A stretch of 64,000 bases of DNA from Haemophilus aegyptius (GTDB lineage: Bacteria; Pseudomonadota; Gammaproteobacteria; Enterobacterales; Pasteurellaceae): the NCBI RefSeq assembly GCF_900475885.1, contig NZ_LS483429.1:1116001-1180000 (forward strand). Reading direction: 5' to 3'. Below, piece by piece: positions 55,082 to 64,000 of this stretch. Under the pieces are notes generated by a model. That model made no database searches, was not told where the DNA came from, and saw only the letters and a list, made by a program, of their open reading frames with translations. The position numbers were made by a program, and so were the translations under genes. Each line of letters begins with the position of its first letter. Within the stretch, counting starts at the first letter, position 1.

Positions 55082-55137
55082 ATCTGCTCTTGAATTAGTT
55101 AAAGAAAATATTTAACTAATTTGAGTGCAGATTTTTT
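55082..55137 (+). terminator. Terminator of tal
   Basis: A long imperfect hairpin: ATCTGC-TCTTGAATTAGTTAAA (from 55082) pairs with TTTAACTAATT-TGAGTGCAGAT (to 55132) with three mismatches and then T6. The outer arm matches the hairpin after nrfD at 3211. Confidence 0.78.
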
Positions 55138-55420
55138 ATTTATTAAGATATAAAAGTGTGGTAAAAATTCGGTGTGTTTTTGTTTATTTACTCCTAGCAG
55201 CGATAGATAATGGTTACAGAAATATTATTAAGTAATACATTTTCATAACAAAATAGATGAAATTTATTATAAAAATATTTTAATAAAGATAAATTATATT
55301 TTTAATTTATACTAAATTAGTAGTTAGAATTTTAACTTGCGATAATATCAGAGAAAAGTGGTAGGCTTCCCAAGATTTTATACATTCTGGAATGATTACC
55401 ATTTGATATATGATTATAAA
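55138..55420. other. AT-rich intergenic stretch between tal and the DUF262-like remnant
   Basis: This 283-base stretch is very AT-rich, has a degenerate uptake signal (AAGTGTGGT near 55156) and no open frame on either strand that I would support. It may be further decayed remains of whatever brought in the fragment at 55421, but nothing in it shows that. Confidence 0.3.
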
Positions 55421-55696
55421 TTAGCTTAATAAATCACTTAATTTCTTAATTAAGATAATTTTTCTTTCCTCAAAGAATTGATCAAAATTATCAATAGATA
55501 AGTCCACATCAGGTATAAGATGCTTGTTGAGAAAAGATTTCCTATCAGATTTTGCATTTTTATCTACCATTCTTCAAGAGAAGCATCTTTTTTTCGATGT
55601 ATTTTCATCAAGCCATTGTAAGTTATAAATAGAATTATAATTTTTATCAGCTTTTTGAGTTAATAGTAACTCCTTAATAAATTTATCATTGATAGA
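55421..55696 (-). pseudogene. Remnant of a DUF262/DUF1524-like (GmrSD-type) gene, C-terminal end
   Basis: About 92 codons without a start survive on the minus strand, ending at TAA 55421-55423. The translation gives NSIYNLQWLDENTSKK, then DASLEEW, then VDKNAKSDRKSFLNKHLIPD and FDQFFEERKIILIKKLSDLL. These pieces are in order but need two frame corrections: one extra A in the seven-A run (T on the plus strand, 55588-55594) and one lost G near 55567. Without them a TGA interrupts. The NLQ...N..K...W...HLIP...F...R pattern is how I know the C-terminus of DUF262/DUF1524 proteins, which include GmrSD type IV restriction enzymes. The piece begins right after the zinc-ribbon stop and in the same frame. 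Confidence 0.5.
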
Positions 55697-55927
55697 TTAA
55701 TTTACCATCCAGCTTGTGACTGCGATAAAAATTGCAAAGATGCAAAACCAAATTATGTGGAGTTTTGTGCTTTTACGATTGACTTCTTCATTATGTAAAC
55801 GTCGAGCTTCTAATCTTTGTTTGTACATCTCTAGATCTTTTTGTTTGAAAGAGAAGCCGCAATTAGGGCAATTTTCTGCATTTTCACTAATCTTTTTTCT
55901 GCATTCAGGGCATCTTGTTAAGGACAT
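55697..55927 (-). CDS. Zinc-ribbon protein with a C-terminal membrane anchor, function unknown
   Basis: A 76-residue protein: an N-terminal zinc ribbon (CPECRKKISENAENCPNCGF, four cysteines), a charged helical linker of about 25 residues (KQRLEARRLHNEEVNRK) and one C-terminal membrane span (LHIIWFCIFAIFIAVTSW). Tail-anchored zinc-ribbon proteins of this shape are common and uncharacterised. It starts at ATG 55927 and is divergent from cstA, sharing a region with a CRP site. Its stop abuts the remnant described at 55421, in the same frame, so its C-terminus could have been set by a rearrangement. Confidence 0.75.
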   Translation of the reverse strand: MSLTRCPECRKKISENAENCPNCGFSFKQKDLEMYKQRLEARRLHNEEVNRKSTKLHIIWFCIFAIFIAVTSWMVN

Positions 55928-55994
55928 ATTTGCTTTTATACCTATTCAATTACTTATTTATTAGCATTTTAATGGATGTTTTAGATTTTACAAA

Positions 55995-56010
55995 TGTGAT
56001 ACAAGTCACA
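55995..56010 (+). promoter_or_regulatory. CRP site upstream of cstA
   Basis: TGTGA-TACAAG-TCACA is a perfect CRP consensus, embedded in AAA...AAT flanks. It lies about 120 bases before the cstA ATG. A TAGAAT at 56060-56065 could be the -10, placing CRP near -70 (class I). E. coli cstA is also CRP-dependent. Confidence 0.8.
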
Positions 56011-56123
56011 AATCTTATAAAAATCTTTAAATTCAATTTTGATTTGACGTAATTTGAAATAGAATACAGCCGCTTGTTTAGGGCATATAAATACTTTTAC
56101 TTTATTTTTTGAGGAGCCTTCCT

Positions 56124-57710
56124 ATGTTGTGGTTTTTCTTTTGTGTAGCCGTGTTGATTATCGGTTACTTTATTTATGGAAAAATTATCGAAAAAATTTT
56201 TGTGATTAATCCAAAACGTCAAACACCTGCTTACCAAGTAAATGATGGTGTGGACTATATGCCAATGTCTAAAACGAAAATTTGGCTAATTCAATTGTTA
56301 AATATTGCGGGAACAGGCCCTATTTTTGGCCCTATTCTTGGTGCATTATATGGACCTGTTGCAATGCTTTGGATTGTTATTGGTTGTATTTTTGCTGGCG
56401 CAGTACACGATTATTTCTGTGGTATGTTAAGTATTCGTCACGGTGGCGCAACAATGCCATATTTGGCGGGTAAGTTTTTAGGTCGTCCCGTTAAAGTCTT
56501 TATCAATACATTAGCACTTGTGTTGCTTTTACTTGTCGGTGTTGTGTTTGTGGCAAGCCCAGCTCAATTAATGGGTACCATTACAATGGATGTATTTGGT
56601 GTTTCGCAAGGTGCGTTAGTGCTTGGTGATGCAGAGGCAGTTCATCATTCTGTTGAAGCTGGTGGGATTAAAGTATGGGGAATGGATAAAGCAACAGTGG
56701 TTGCTCTGTGGACAGCAATTATTTTTGCTTATTATATTCTTGCAACCTTACTTCCAGTTGATAAGATTATTGGTCGAATTTATCCACTCTTTGGTGCGTT
56801 ATTACTCTTTATGTCAGTTGGTATGGTATACGGATTAGTTGTTTCACATTTTAGTGCAACAGATCCAATTGAGTTTTTCCGTACAATTAATGCTGATGGC
56901 GAGGGTTTAACTTGGGCGAAATTTACACAAAATTTCCAAGTGAAAGGTGATGTTCCAATTTGGCCACTTTTATTCTTAACTATCTCTTGTGGTGCATTAT
57001 CAGGTTTCCACGCAACGCAAACCCCATTAATGGCGCGTTGTACAGAAAATGAAAGTGAAGGTCGCTTCATTTTCTACGGTGCAATGATTACTGAGGGGGT
57101 AATTGCATTAGTATGGTGTATGGTTGGTCTTGCATTCTATGAAAATCCACAAGCGTTACAAGATGCAATTTCAGCTGGTTCTCCATCTAAAGTTGTGTAT
57201 GATAGTTCGTTACATTTCTTAGGTTTTATTGGTGGTATTTTTGCTATATTAGGCGTGATTGTTCTTCCTATTACTTCTGGCGATACTGCATTCCGTGCTG
57301 CGCGTTTACAGATAGCCGAAATTTTTAATGTTGATCAACGTTCATTACCTAAACGTTTATTAATTGCTGTGCCGTTGTTTGTATTAGGTTATTTTATTTC
57401 AACCATTGATTTCAGCGTATTATGGCGTTATTTCACTTGGGCAAACCAAATGACAGCAATGGTAATGTTATGGACTGCAGCGGGATATTTATATCGTTAT
57501 CATAAATTCCACTGGGTTGCGTCTCTTCCTGCGTGGTTTATCACAACAGTATGTGCAACTTATTTGTTCTACAACAAAATTGGTTTCGGCTTAGATTATC
57601 AGCTTTCTGTGTATCTTGGTTTAGCAACAACCATCGTTTGTATCGTATTGTTCTTCACAATGCTTAAACCATTAGGTACGCGAGATGAAGAAGCTTATAT
57701 AAATAATTAG
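56124..57710 (+). CDS. cstA: CstA-family pyruvate/peptide transporter
   Basis: A 528-residue multi-span inner-membrane protein of the CstA/BtsT family. Diagnostic parts are NDGVDYMPMSKTKIWLIQLLN, IAGTGPIFGPILGALYGP and AGAVHDYFCGMLSIRHGG. Family members import pyruvate (BtsT, CstA) and were first linked to carbon starvation. It is about 170 residues shorter than E. coli CstA, matching the short subfamily. The ATG at 56124 with GAGGAG before it is preferred to a TTG at 56109. CRP site upstream and strong terminator downstream. Confidence 0.92.
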   Translation: MLWFFFCVAVLIIGYFIYGKIIEKIFVINPKRQTPAYQVNDGVDYMPMSKTKIWLIQLLNIAGTGPIFGPILGALYGPVAMLWIVIGCIFAGAVHDYFCGMLSIRHGGATMPYLAGKFLGRPVKVFINTLALVLLLLVGVVFVASPAQLMGTITMDVFGVSQGALVLGDAEAVHHSVEAGGIKVWGMDKATVVALWTAIIFAYYILATLLPVDKIIGRIYPLFGALLLFMSVGMVYGLVVSHFSATDPIEFFRTINADGEGLTWAKFTQNFQVKGDVPIWPLLFLTISCGALSGFHATQTPLMARCTENESEGRFIFYGAMITEGVIALVWCMVGLAFYENPQALQDAISAGSPSKVVYDSSLHFLGFIGGIFAILGVIVLPITSGDTAFRAARLQIAEIFNVDQRSLPKRLLIAVPLFVLGYFISTIDFSVLWRYFTWANQMTAMVMLWTAAGYLYRYHKFHWVASLPAWFITTVCATYLFYNKIGFGLDYQLSVYLGLATTIVCIVLFFTMLKPLGTRDEEAYINN

Positions 57711-57726
57711 TCAATAAAATTTGATG

Positions 57727-57765
57727 AAAAAAGCCGTTTGAATTGTTTATTCAAACGGCTTTTTT
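57727..57765 (+). terminator. Terminator of cstA
   Basis: AAAAAAGCCGTTTGAA (57727-57742) pairs perfectly with TTCAAACGGCTTTTTT (57750-57765), 17 bases after the stop. Confidence 0.93.
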
Positions 57766-57839
57766 ATTTTGATAAAAATCAGTTGCTTTAATGTGGAATT
57801 ACTTGCAAGTTGAGCGAACAAATTATAAACTTGCCAGAA

Positions 57840-57865
57840 GTGGAGAAAAGTGGTGTTTTGTGGAG
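57840..57865 (+). promoter_or_regulatory. MraZ operator: three direct GTGG(A/T)G repeats
   Basis: GTGGAG (57840), GTGGTG (57850) and GTGGAG (57860) are spaced exactly ten bases apart with AAAA and TTTT between them. MraZ in E. coli and other bacteria binds short G-rich direct repeats with ten-base spacing upstream of its own gene. They end 46 bases before the mraZ ATG. Confidence 0.75.
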
Positions 57866-57911
57866 ATTTTTAGAGATTTTCTAAAAATAAGTTCAATTTT
57901 TAAGGCGTAAT

Positions 57912-58367
57912 ATGTTTCGTGGTGCAACGGCGGTTAATTTAGATTCTAAGGGGCGTGTAGCGATCCCAACTCGCTATCGCGCTGAAATTCTTGAAAAGAA
58001 CCAAGGGCAAATGGTTTGTACTGTAGATATTCGCCAATCCTGTCTTTTACTTTATCCCCTTGATGAATGGGAAAAAATCGAACAAAAACTTCTCGCACTT
58101 TCTAACTTTGATCCTACCCAACGCCGTTTGCAGCGAGTAATGCTTGGCCATGCCACTGAATGTGAGATGGATGCTCAGGGTCGTATTTTGCTTAGTGGGC
58201 CATTACGCCAACACGCAAAATTAGAAAAAGGTTTAATGTTGGTAGGGCAACTTAATAAATTTGAAATTTGGAGCGATGTAGAATGGCATACTCAAATTGC
58301 AGAGGATATAGAAATTGGCTCCAGTGCAGATTTTGCTGCTGATGCGTTAAATGATTTCTCATTATAG
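57912..58367 (+). CDS. mraZ: MraZ, transcriptional regulator of the dcw cluster
   Basis: A 151-residue protein with two MraZ/AbrB-type halves: [23 protein letters not shown] and a second half with [23 protein letters not shown]. It forms a ring and binds the repeats just upstream, repressing the operon that begins with it. First gene of mraZ-rsmH-ftsL-ftsI-murE-murF. Ribosome site weak (TTTTTAAGGCGTAAT). Confidence 0.95.
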   Translation: MFRGATAVNLDSKGRVAIPTRYRAEILEKNQGQMVCTVDIRQSCLLLYPLDEWEKIEQKLLALSNFDPTQRRLQRVMLGHATECEMDAQGRILLSGPLRQHAKLEKGLMLVGQLNKFEIWSDVEWHTQIAEDIEIGSSADFAADALNDFSL

Positions 58368-58397
58368 AAAATAATGTAGTACTTTTATCTTAAATTT

Positions 58398-59363
58398 ATG
58401 AATAGCGAAAATTCCTTTTCTTCATCTGAACATATTACAGTTTTACTTCACGAAGCCGTGAATGGCTTGGCATTGAAGGAGAATGGCATTTATATTGATG
58501 GTACTTTTGGGCGTGGGGGGCATTCTCGGTTTATCCTTTCTCAACTTTCTTCTAATGGTCGTTTGATAGCTGTAGATCGCGATCCTCGTGCTATTGCAGA
58601 AGCACACAAAATCCAAGACTCGCGTTTTCAGATTGAACATAACAGCTTTTCGCATATTCCTGAAATTTGTGACAAATTAAATTTAGTGGGCAAAATTGAC
58701 GGTATTTTGCTTGATCTTGGTGTGTCTTCCCCTCAGCTTGATGAAGCAGAACGTGGTTTTAGTTTTATGAAAGATGGCCCGCTTGATATGCGTATGGATA
58801 CAACTCAAGGTTTATCTGCTGAAGAATGGTTAAAACAAGTGTCCATTGAGGATTTAACTTGGGTGTTGAAAACTTTTGGCGAAGAGCGTTTCGCTAAACG
58901 TATTGCCACTGCTATTGTTGATTTCAATAAAAGTGCGGTAAAAAATGGCACAGAATTTTTATCGCGTACCAGTCAATTGGCGGAACTTATTTCACAGGCA
59001 GTTCCTTTTAAAGATAAACATAAACATCCTGCGACGCGTAGTTTCCAAGCTATTCGTATTTTTATTAATTCGGAATTAGATGAATTAGAAAGTCTGCTTA
59101 ATTCTGCGTTAGATATGTTAGCACCAGAAGGTCGTTTATCAATTATTAGTTTCCATTCTTTAGAAGATAGAATGGTGAAACATTTTATGAAAAAACAAAG
59201 TAAGGGCGAGGATATTCCCAAAGGTTTACCATTGCGAGAAGATCAAATTCAGCGTAATCAAAAATTAAGAATTATTGGTAAAGCCATTCAGCCAAGTGAT
59301 GCAGAAATTCAAGCAAATCCTCGTTCAAGAAGTGCCATATTACGTGTGGCAGAGAGAATTTAG
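58398..59363 (+). CDS. rsmH: RsmH (MraW), 16S rRNA m4C1402 methyltransferase
   Basis: A 321-residue SAM methyltransferase that modifies the base of C1402 in 16S rRNA. The SAM site [36 protein letters not shown] and the C-terminal [13 protein letters not shown] are diagnostic. It lies 30 bases after mraZ and two bases before ftsL. Length is normal. Confidence 0.96.
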
Positions 59364-59365
59364 CG

Positions 59366-59689
59366 ATGTCTGAAAATAATAAGCCTCGTTATCCGTTACA
59401 GCAGATTTTAGTCGAAGATTTATTTTCTTCAAATAAGTTAGTGGTGTTGCTGTTAATAGGGATTTTAGTTTCTGCAATGGGAACGATTTGGATAACCCAT
59501 AAAACTCGCCAACTAATTTCTGAAAATGGAATGTTAATTTTACAGCGTCAAGCACTTGAGAATGAATACCGCAATTTACAAGTGCAGGAAGCTACGGAAG
59601 GGGATAGCACGCGTGTAGAATCTATTGCGATTAGTACATTAAAAATGAAAGTTGTTTCTTCAGAGCAAGAAGTTGAAATTAGAGAATAA
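59366..59689 (+). CDS. ftsL: FtsL, cell division protein
   Basis: A 107-residue bitopic membrane protein: short cytoplasmic N-terminus, one span ([19 protein letters not shown]) and a periplasmic coiled coil with heptads ([16 protein letters not shown]). FtsL joins FtsB and FtsQ and activates FtsWI. It is recognised mainly by topology and its place between rsmH and ftsI. Confidence 0.93.
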
Positions 59690-59701
59690 TAGGTAAAAAA
59701 A

Positions 59702-61534
59702 ATGGTGAAATTTAATTCCTCGCGTAAATCAGGTAAGTCAAAAAAAACAATTAGAAAATTGACCGCACCTGAAACTGTAAAGCAAAACAAGTCTCAAAAG
59801 GTGTTTGAAAAATGCTTTATGCGTGGACGTTATATGCTTTCTACGGTTCTTATTTTACTCGGTCTGTGTGCTTTAGTCGCACGAGCAGCTTATGTTCAAT
59901 CTATTAATGCCGATACGTTATCAAATGAAGCGGATAAGCGTTCTTTGCGTAAAGATGAAGTATTATCGGTGCGTGGTTCTATTTTAGATCGTAATGGTCA
60001 GCTTTTATCTGTAAGCGTGCCGATGAGCGCGATTGTGGCAGATCCAAAAACGATGTTGAAGGAAAATTCGCTTGCGGATAAAGAACGAATTGCAGCTTTA
60101 GCCGAAGAATTAGGTATGACTGAAAATGATTTAGTGAAAAAAATTGAGAAAAATTCTAAATCTGGTTATTTGTATTTAGCACGTCAAGTTGAATTAAGTA
60201 AAACTAACTATATTCGTAGATTAAAAATTAAGGGTATTATTTTAGAAACAGAGCATCGCCGTTTTTATCCTTGTGTAGAAGAAGCTGCACACGTGGTGGG
60301 TTATACGGATATTGATGGAAATGGTATTGAAGGCATTGAGAAAAGTTTTAATTCCCTGCTTGTTGGTAAAGACGGTTCACGTACTGTTCGTAAAGATAAA
60401 CGAGGAAATATTGTTGAACATATCTCCGATGAGAAAAAATATGATGCACAAGATGTTACCTTAAGTATCGATGAAAAATTGCAATCTATGGTGTATCGTG
60501 AGATTAAAAAGGCGGTGTCTGAGAATAATGCGGAGTCTGGTACTGCGGTGTTAGTTGATGTTCGTACTGGGGAGGTGTTAGCTATGGCGACTGCGCCCTC
60601 TTATAATCCAAACAACCGTGTCGGCGTGAAATCAGAGTTAATGCGTAACCGTGCAATTACCGATACTTTTGAGCCAGGTTCTACGGTAAAACCTTTCGTT
60701 GTTTTAACCGCACTTCAACGAGGTGTAGTTAAACGAGATGAAATTATTAATACTACATCCTTTAAATTAAGCGGTAAAGAAATTGTGGACGTTGCACCAC
60801 GTGCTCAGCAAACTTTAGACGAGATTTTAATGAACTCTAGTAACCGTGGTGTAAGTCGTCTTGCATTACGTATGCCACCTAGTGCATTAATGGAAACTTA
60901 TCAAAATGCAGGTTTAAGTAAACCGACAGATTTAGGCTTGATCGGAGAACAAGTTGGGATTTTGAATGCAAATCGTAAACGCTGGGCAGATATTGAGCGT
61001 GCAACAGTCGCTTATGGTTATGGTATTACTGCGACACCTTTACAAATTGCTCGTGCCTATGCAACCCTTGGTAGTTTCGGTGTTTATCGTCCGCTTTCTA
61101 TCACTAAAGTTGATCCGCCAGTGATAGGGAAACGGGTTTTCTCTGAAAAAATAACTAAAGATATCGTGGAGATTTTAGAGAAAGTAGCAATTAAAAATAA
61201 ACGCGCAATGGTGGAAGGCTACCGTGTCGGCGTAAAAACAGGTACGGCACGTAAGATTGAAAATGGACATTATGTAAATAAATATGTGGCATTTACTGCG
61301 GGTATTGCACCAATTAGTGATCCTCGTTATGCATTAGTGATTTTGATCAATGATCCAAAAGCAGGAGAATATTATGGTGGTGCGGTTTCTGCCCCTGTAT
61401 TCTCTAACATTATGGGCTATGCGTTACGTGCAAATGCTATTCCGCAAGATGCTGAAGCAGCTGAAAACACAACAACGAAAAGTGCAAAACGTATTGTTTA
61501 TATTGGCGAACACAAGAATCAAAAAGTGAATTAA
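59702..61534 (+). CDS. ftsI: FtsI (PBP3), septal peptidoglycan transpeptidase
   Basis: A 610-residue class B penicillin-binding protein with one membrane span ([17 protein letters not shown]), a dimerisation domain and the transpeptidase domain: Ser327 in GSTVKPF, SSN at 379-381 and KTG at 512-514. By direct count R517, N526, M377, S385, L389, A502 and N569 are present, the residues changed in low-affinity PBP3 strains being unchanged, while N350 and I547 are present. It cross-links septal peptidoglycan with FtsW. Confidence 0.97.
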   Translation: MVKFNSSRKSGKSKKTIRKLTAPETVKQNKSQKVFEKCFMRGRYMLSTVLILLGLCALVARAAYVQSINADTLSNEADKRSLRKDEVLSVRGSILDRNGQLLSVSVPMSAIVADPKTMLKENSLADKERIAALAEELGMTENDLVKKIEKNSKSGYLYLARQVELSKTNYIRRLKIKGIILETEHRRFYPCVEEAAHVVGYTDIDGNGIEGIEKSFNSLLVGKDGSRTVRKDKRGNIVEHISDEKKYDAQDVTLSIDEKLQSMVYREIKKAVSENNAESGTAVLVDVRTGEVLAMATAPSYNPNNRVGVKSELMRNRAITDTFEPGSTVKPFVVLTALQRGVVKRDEIINTTSFKLSGKEIVDVAPRAQQTLDEILMNSSNRGVSRLALRMPPSALMETYQNAGLSKPTDLGLIGEQVGILNANRKRWADIERATVAYGYGITATPLQIARAYATLGSFGVYRPLSITKVDPPVIGKRVFSEKITKDIVEILEKVAIKNKRAMVEGYRVGVKTGTARKIENGHYVNKYVAFTAGIAPISDPRYALVILINDPKAGEYYGGAVSAPVFSNIMGYALRANAIPQDAEAAENTTTKSAKRIVYIGEHKNQKVN

Positions 61535-61543
61535 GGAAAAATT

Positions 61544-63010
61544 ATGAAAAAACTCACCGCACTTTTTAATTTGCCTGAATTAAAGAATGATATAGAACTC
61601 CATAATATGGTGTTAGATAGCCGTAAGGTTAAAGCTGGCGATCTTTTTGTGGCGATAAAAGGTCATCAGGTGGATGGAAATCAATTTATTGATTCTGCTC
61701 TTCATTCTGGTGCGAGTGCGGTGGTTTCTGAGACAGAATTATCTAGCGAGCATTTAACTGTAGAGTTTATTGGGAATGTTCCCGTAGTGAAATATCATCA
61801 ACTTGCACGTCATCTTTCGTCCTTAGCTGATGTTTTTTATGATTCGCCCTCTAAAAATTTAACCCTTGTTGGCGTTACAGGAACAAATGGCAAAACCACT
61901 ATTTCTCAATTATTAGCACAATGGGCTGAATTATTGGGGCATCGTGCGGCTGTGATGGGAACCATTGGTAATGGACTTTTTGGGCAAATTGTAGAAGCTA
62001 AAAATACGACAGGTTCAGCAGTAGAAATTCAGTCATCTCTTTCAACTTTCAAACACGCAGGTGCAGATTTTACTTCTATTGAAGTTTCATCACACGGTTT
62101 GGCGCAGCATCGTGTAGAAGCCTTGCATTTTAAAGCAGCAATTTTCACGAATTTAACCCGTGATCATCTAGATTATCATCAATCTATGGAAAATTATGCT
62201 GCGGCGAAGAAACGCTTGTTCACTGAATTAGATACCCAAATTAAAGTGATTAATGCTGATGATGAAATTGGATACCAATGGCTAACTGAACTACCTGATG
62301 CTATTGCCGTAAGTATGAATGCGGATTTTAAAGTAGGTTCACACCAATGGATGAAAGCAATAAATATCCATTATCATTTTAAAGGTGCAGATATTACTTT
62401 TGAATCTAGCTGGGGTAATGGTGTTTTGCATAGCCCATTAATTGGTGCTTTTAATGTAAGTAATTTATTATTAGTAATGAGCACGTTGTTATCGTTTGGT
62501 TACCCATTGGAAAATTTACTCGCTACGGCGAAATCTTTAAAAGGAGTATGTGGAAGAATGGAAATGATTCAATATCCAAATAAACCAATCGTTATTGTAG
62601 ATTATGCGCATACACCAGATGCGCTGGAAAAAGCGTTGATTGCTGCCCGTGAACATTGCCAAGGCGAATTATGGTGCATTTTTGGTTGTGGCGGAGACCG
62701 TGATAGAGGCAAACGTCCGTTAATGGCTCAGGTTGCAGAGCAGTTTGCTGAAAAGATTATTGTGACAAAAGATAATCCACGAACAGAATCACAAAGCCAA
62801 ATTGAAACAGATATTGTCGCTGGCTTTAAAAATATGGAAAAAGTGGGGATTATTCCTGATCGCGCACAGGCGATCCAGTTTGCGATTGAAAGTGCGGTAG
62901 AAAATGACGTGATTTTAATTGCTGGAAAGGGTCACGAGCATTATCAAATTATTGGTTCGGAAGTTGTGCATTTTTCCGACCAAGAAATTGCACTTGATTT
63001 CTTAAAATAA
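61544..63010 (+). CDS. murE: MurE, UDP-MurNAc-tripeptide synthetase
   Basis: A 488-residue Mur ligase that adds meso-diaminopimelate to UDP-MurNAc-dipeptide. ATP site [16 protein letters not shown], the carbamoylated-lysine region, and the meso-DAP specificity motif DNPR in [11 protein letters not shown] are present, so lysine-type specificity is excluded. It starts nine bases after ftsI; an uptake signal lies within its first codons. Confidence 0.96.
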   Translation: MKKLTALFNLPELKNDIELHNMVLDSRKVKAGDLFVAIKGHQVDGNQFIDSALHSGASAVVSETELSSEHLTVEFIGNVPVVKYHQLARHLSSLADVFYDSPSKNLTLVGVTGTNGKTTISQLLAQWAELLGHRAAVMGTIGNGLFGQIVEAKNTTGSAVEIQSSLSTFKHAGADFTSIEVSSHGLAQHRVEALHFKAAIFTNLTRDHLDYHQSMENYAAAKKRLFTELDTQIKVINADDEIGYQWLTELPDAIAVSMNADFKVGSHQWMKAINIHYHFKGADITFESSWGNGVLHSPLIGAFNVSNLLLVMSTLLSFGYPLENLLATAKSLKGVCGRMEMIQYPNKPIVIVDYAHTPDALEKALIAAREHCQGELWCIFGCGGDRDRGKRPLMAQVAEQFAEKIIVTKDNPRTESQSQIETDIVAGFKNMEKVGIIPDRAQAIQFAIESAVENDVILIAGKGHEHYQIIGSEVVHFSDQEIALDFLK

Positions 63011-63023
63011 TAATCACTCAATT

Positions 63024-64000
63024 ATGATTAAACTCTCTACTGTACAACTTGCACAGATTCTTCAAGCTAAATTAATTGGCGATGAAAATGTGCAAGTTGA
63101 AGAAATTAATACGGATACTCGAAAAAGCGTATCAAATAGCTTATTTTTTGCTTTAAAAGGCGAAAAATTTGATGCTCACCAATATCTTGATCAAGCGGTG
63201 TCACAGGGTGCGCTTGCGCTTGTTGTTCAGCAAGAAAACTCGTCTATTTTAGTTCCTCAACTTGTGGTTAAGGATACCCGTATTGCCTTGGGTGAACTTG
63301 CAAAATGGTTACGTGAGAAAATTAATCCACGTACTGTGGCGATGACCGGCTCTTCTGGTAAAACCACGGTAAAAGAAATGACGGCAAGTATTTTGCAACA
63401 TACCGCAGCAGATTCAGAAGCGGTACTTTTTACCAATGGTAACTTCAATAACGATATAGGTGTGCCTTTAACTCTACTTCGCTTAACAGAAAAACATCGT
63501 TTTGCTGTGATTGAACTTGGTGCAAATCATCAAAATGAAATCAATTACACCACAAAATTAGTTCAACCTAATGCCGCATTGATTAATAATATTGCGCCCG
63601 CACATTTAGAGGGGTTTGGTTCTTTAGCGGGAGTTGTTCAAGCAAAAGGCGAGATTTATCGAGGTTTAACAAAAAATGGTGTGGCGATTATCAATGCTGA
63701 ACATAATCACTTAGATATTTGGCAAAAAGAAATTAGTAATCACGCCATTCAATATTTCAACGGTAAGGACTATTCCGTCAAAAATGTTCAAGGTAACGAA
63801 CAAGGTTCAACCTTTACGTTAGTTTCTCCGCAAGGCGAAATTGATATTAGTTTACCTTATCTTGGAGAGCATAATGTAAAAAATGCTTTAGCTGCTACCG
63901 CACTAGCGATGAATGTTGGTGCTACGCTTGCCGATGTCAAAGCTGGATTAGAACAACGTTCACAAGTGAAAGGGCGTTTACTTCCTATTCAAGTCACGCC
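63024..64000 (+). CDS. murF: MurF, UDP-MurNAc-pentapeptide synthetase (cut by window end)
   Basis: About 325 codons from ATG 63024 to the window edge; the C-terminus is outside. The protein starts MIKLSTVQLAQILQAKLIG, with the Mur N-terminal domain and ATP site MTGSSGKTTVKEM (near residue 108), then GNFNNDIGVPLTLL. MurF adds D-Ala-D-Ala to the tripeptide. It begins 13 bases after murE and ends the visible dcw cluster (mraY, murD and others would follow). Confidence 0.95.
   Translation, partial: MIKLSTVQLAQILQAKLIGDENVQVEEINTDTRKSVSNSLFFALKGEKFDAHQYLDQAVSQGALALVVQQENSSILVPQLVVKDTRIALGELAKWLREKINPRTVAMTGSSGKTTVKEMTASILQHTAADSEAVLFTNGNFNNDIGVPLTLLRLTEKHRFAVIELGANHQNEINYTTKLVQPNAALINNIAPAHLEGFGSLAGVVQAKGEIYRGLTKNGVAIINAEHNHLDIWQKEISNHAIQYFNGKDYSVKNVQGNEQGSTFTLVSPQGEIDISLPYLGEHNVKNALAATALAMNVGATLADVKAGLEQRSQVKGRLLPIQVT

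Noticed and set aside
54871-58930. A 4-kb stretch without an exact uptake signal, possibly a foreign island
   Set aside because: Gaps of 3-4 kb also occur in plainly core regions (1827-5600, 5635-9442, 48858-52117), so the gap alone is no evidence of transfer. cstA and mraZ here are core genes.
59702-61534. Low-affinity PBP3 allele
   Set aside because: The main resistance substitutions (R517H, N526K, S385T, L389F) are not present by direct residue count.

Overview
The window reads as chromosomal DNA of Haemophilus influenzae or a very close relative. The 9-base Haemophilus DNA uptake signal AAGTGCGGT (or its complement) occurs about 53 times by eye. The base composition is AT-rich, and almost every protein matches a known H. 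influenzae family in a familiar order. It does not look like the laboratory strain Rd: as I remember Rd, a xylose locus separates waaF from hldD, and here the two are adjacent. FtsI also carries residues (N350, I547) usually described as differing from Rd. This is mostly core genome: I see no rRNA, tRNA, CRISPR array, insertion sequence or prophage.

Layout. 0-2.3 kb: lipid A and LPS genes (lpxA fragment, fabZ, a phosphoethanolamine transferase). 2.3-3.1 kb: pyrH. 3.3-7.2 kb: the periplasmic nitrite reductase operon nrfABCD. 7.4-12.2 kb: hrpA and two small membrane proteins. 12.3-15.1 kb: cytochrome bd oxidase cydABX, including a 32-residue CydX. 15.8-18.3 kb: pyrG and pnuC, which converge on one terminator. 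18.4-20.7 kb: a polar amino acid (perhaps cystine) ABC importer. 21.0-25.7 kb: mlaFEDCB-ibaG-murA. 26.0-26.7 kb: sodA. 26.9-33.9 kb: the cytochrome c maturation operon ccmABCDEF-dsbE-ccmH-ccmI, interrupted by two hairpin-rich repeats. 34.0-34.8 kb: two small exported orphan proteins. 34.8-41.4 kb: ligA, zipA, cysZ, cysK and an MFS transporter. 41.5-44.2 kb: waaF, hldD and a TlpA-like thioredoxin. 44.3-48.2 kb: deoC, comM, engB and a VirK-family gene. 48.2-53.8 kb: oppABCDF. 54.1-57.7 kb: tal, a decayed DUF262/DUF1524-like fragment, a zinc-ribbon membrane protein and cstA. 57.8-64 kb: the start of the division and cell wall cluster mraZ-rsmH-ftsL-ftsI-murE-murF, cut by the window end.

How it fits together. 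Respiration under low oxygen is a main theme: NrfA and NrfB need the Ccm system to attach haem, and FNR-like boxes lie upstream of nrfA, ccmA, sodA and (less convincingly) cydA. Envelope building is the other: LPS heptose, lipid A, lipid transport by Mla, and peptidoglycan synthesis. ComM and the uptake signals reflect natural transformation; many terminators are built from two inverted uptake signals.

The least explained parts are the fragment at 55421-55696, the apparent frameshift in a seven-T tract in a secreted protein gene at 34018, and the two intergenic repeats inside the ccm operon. I found no intact new multi-gene system.
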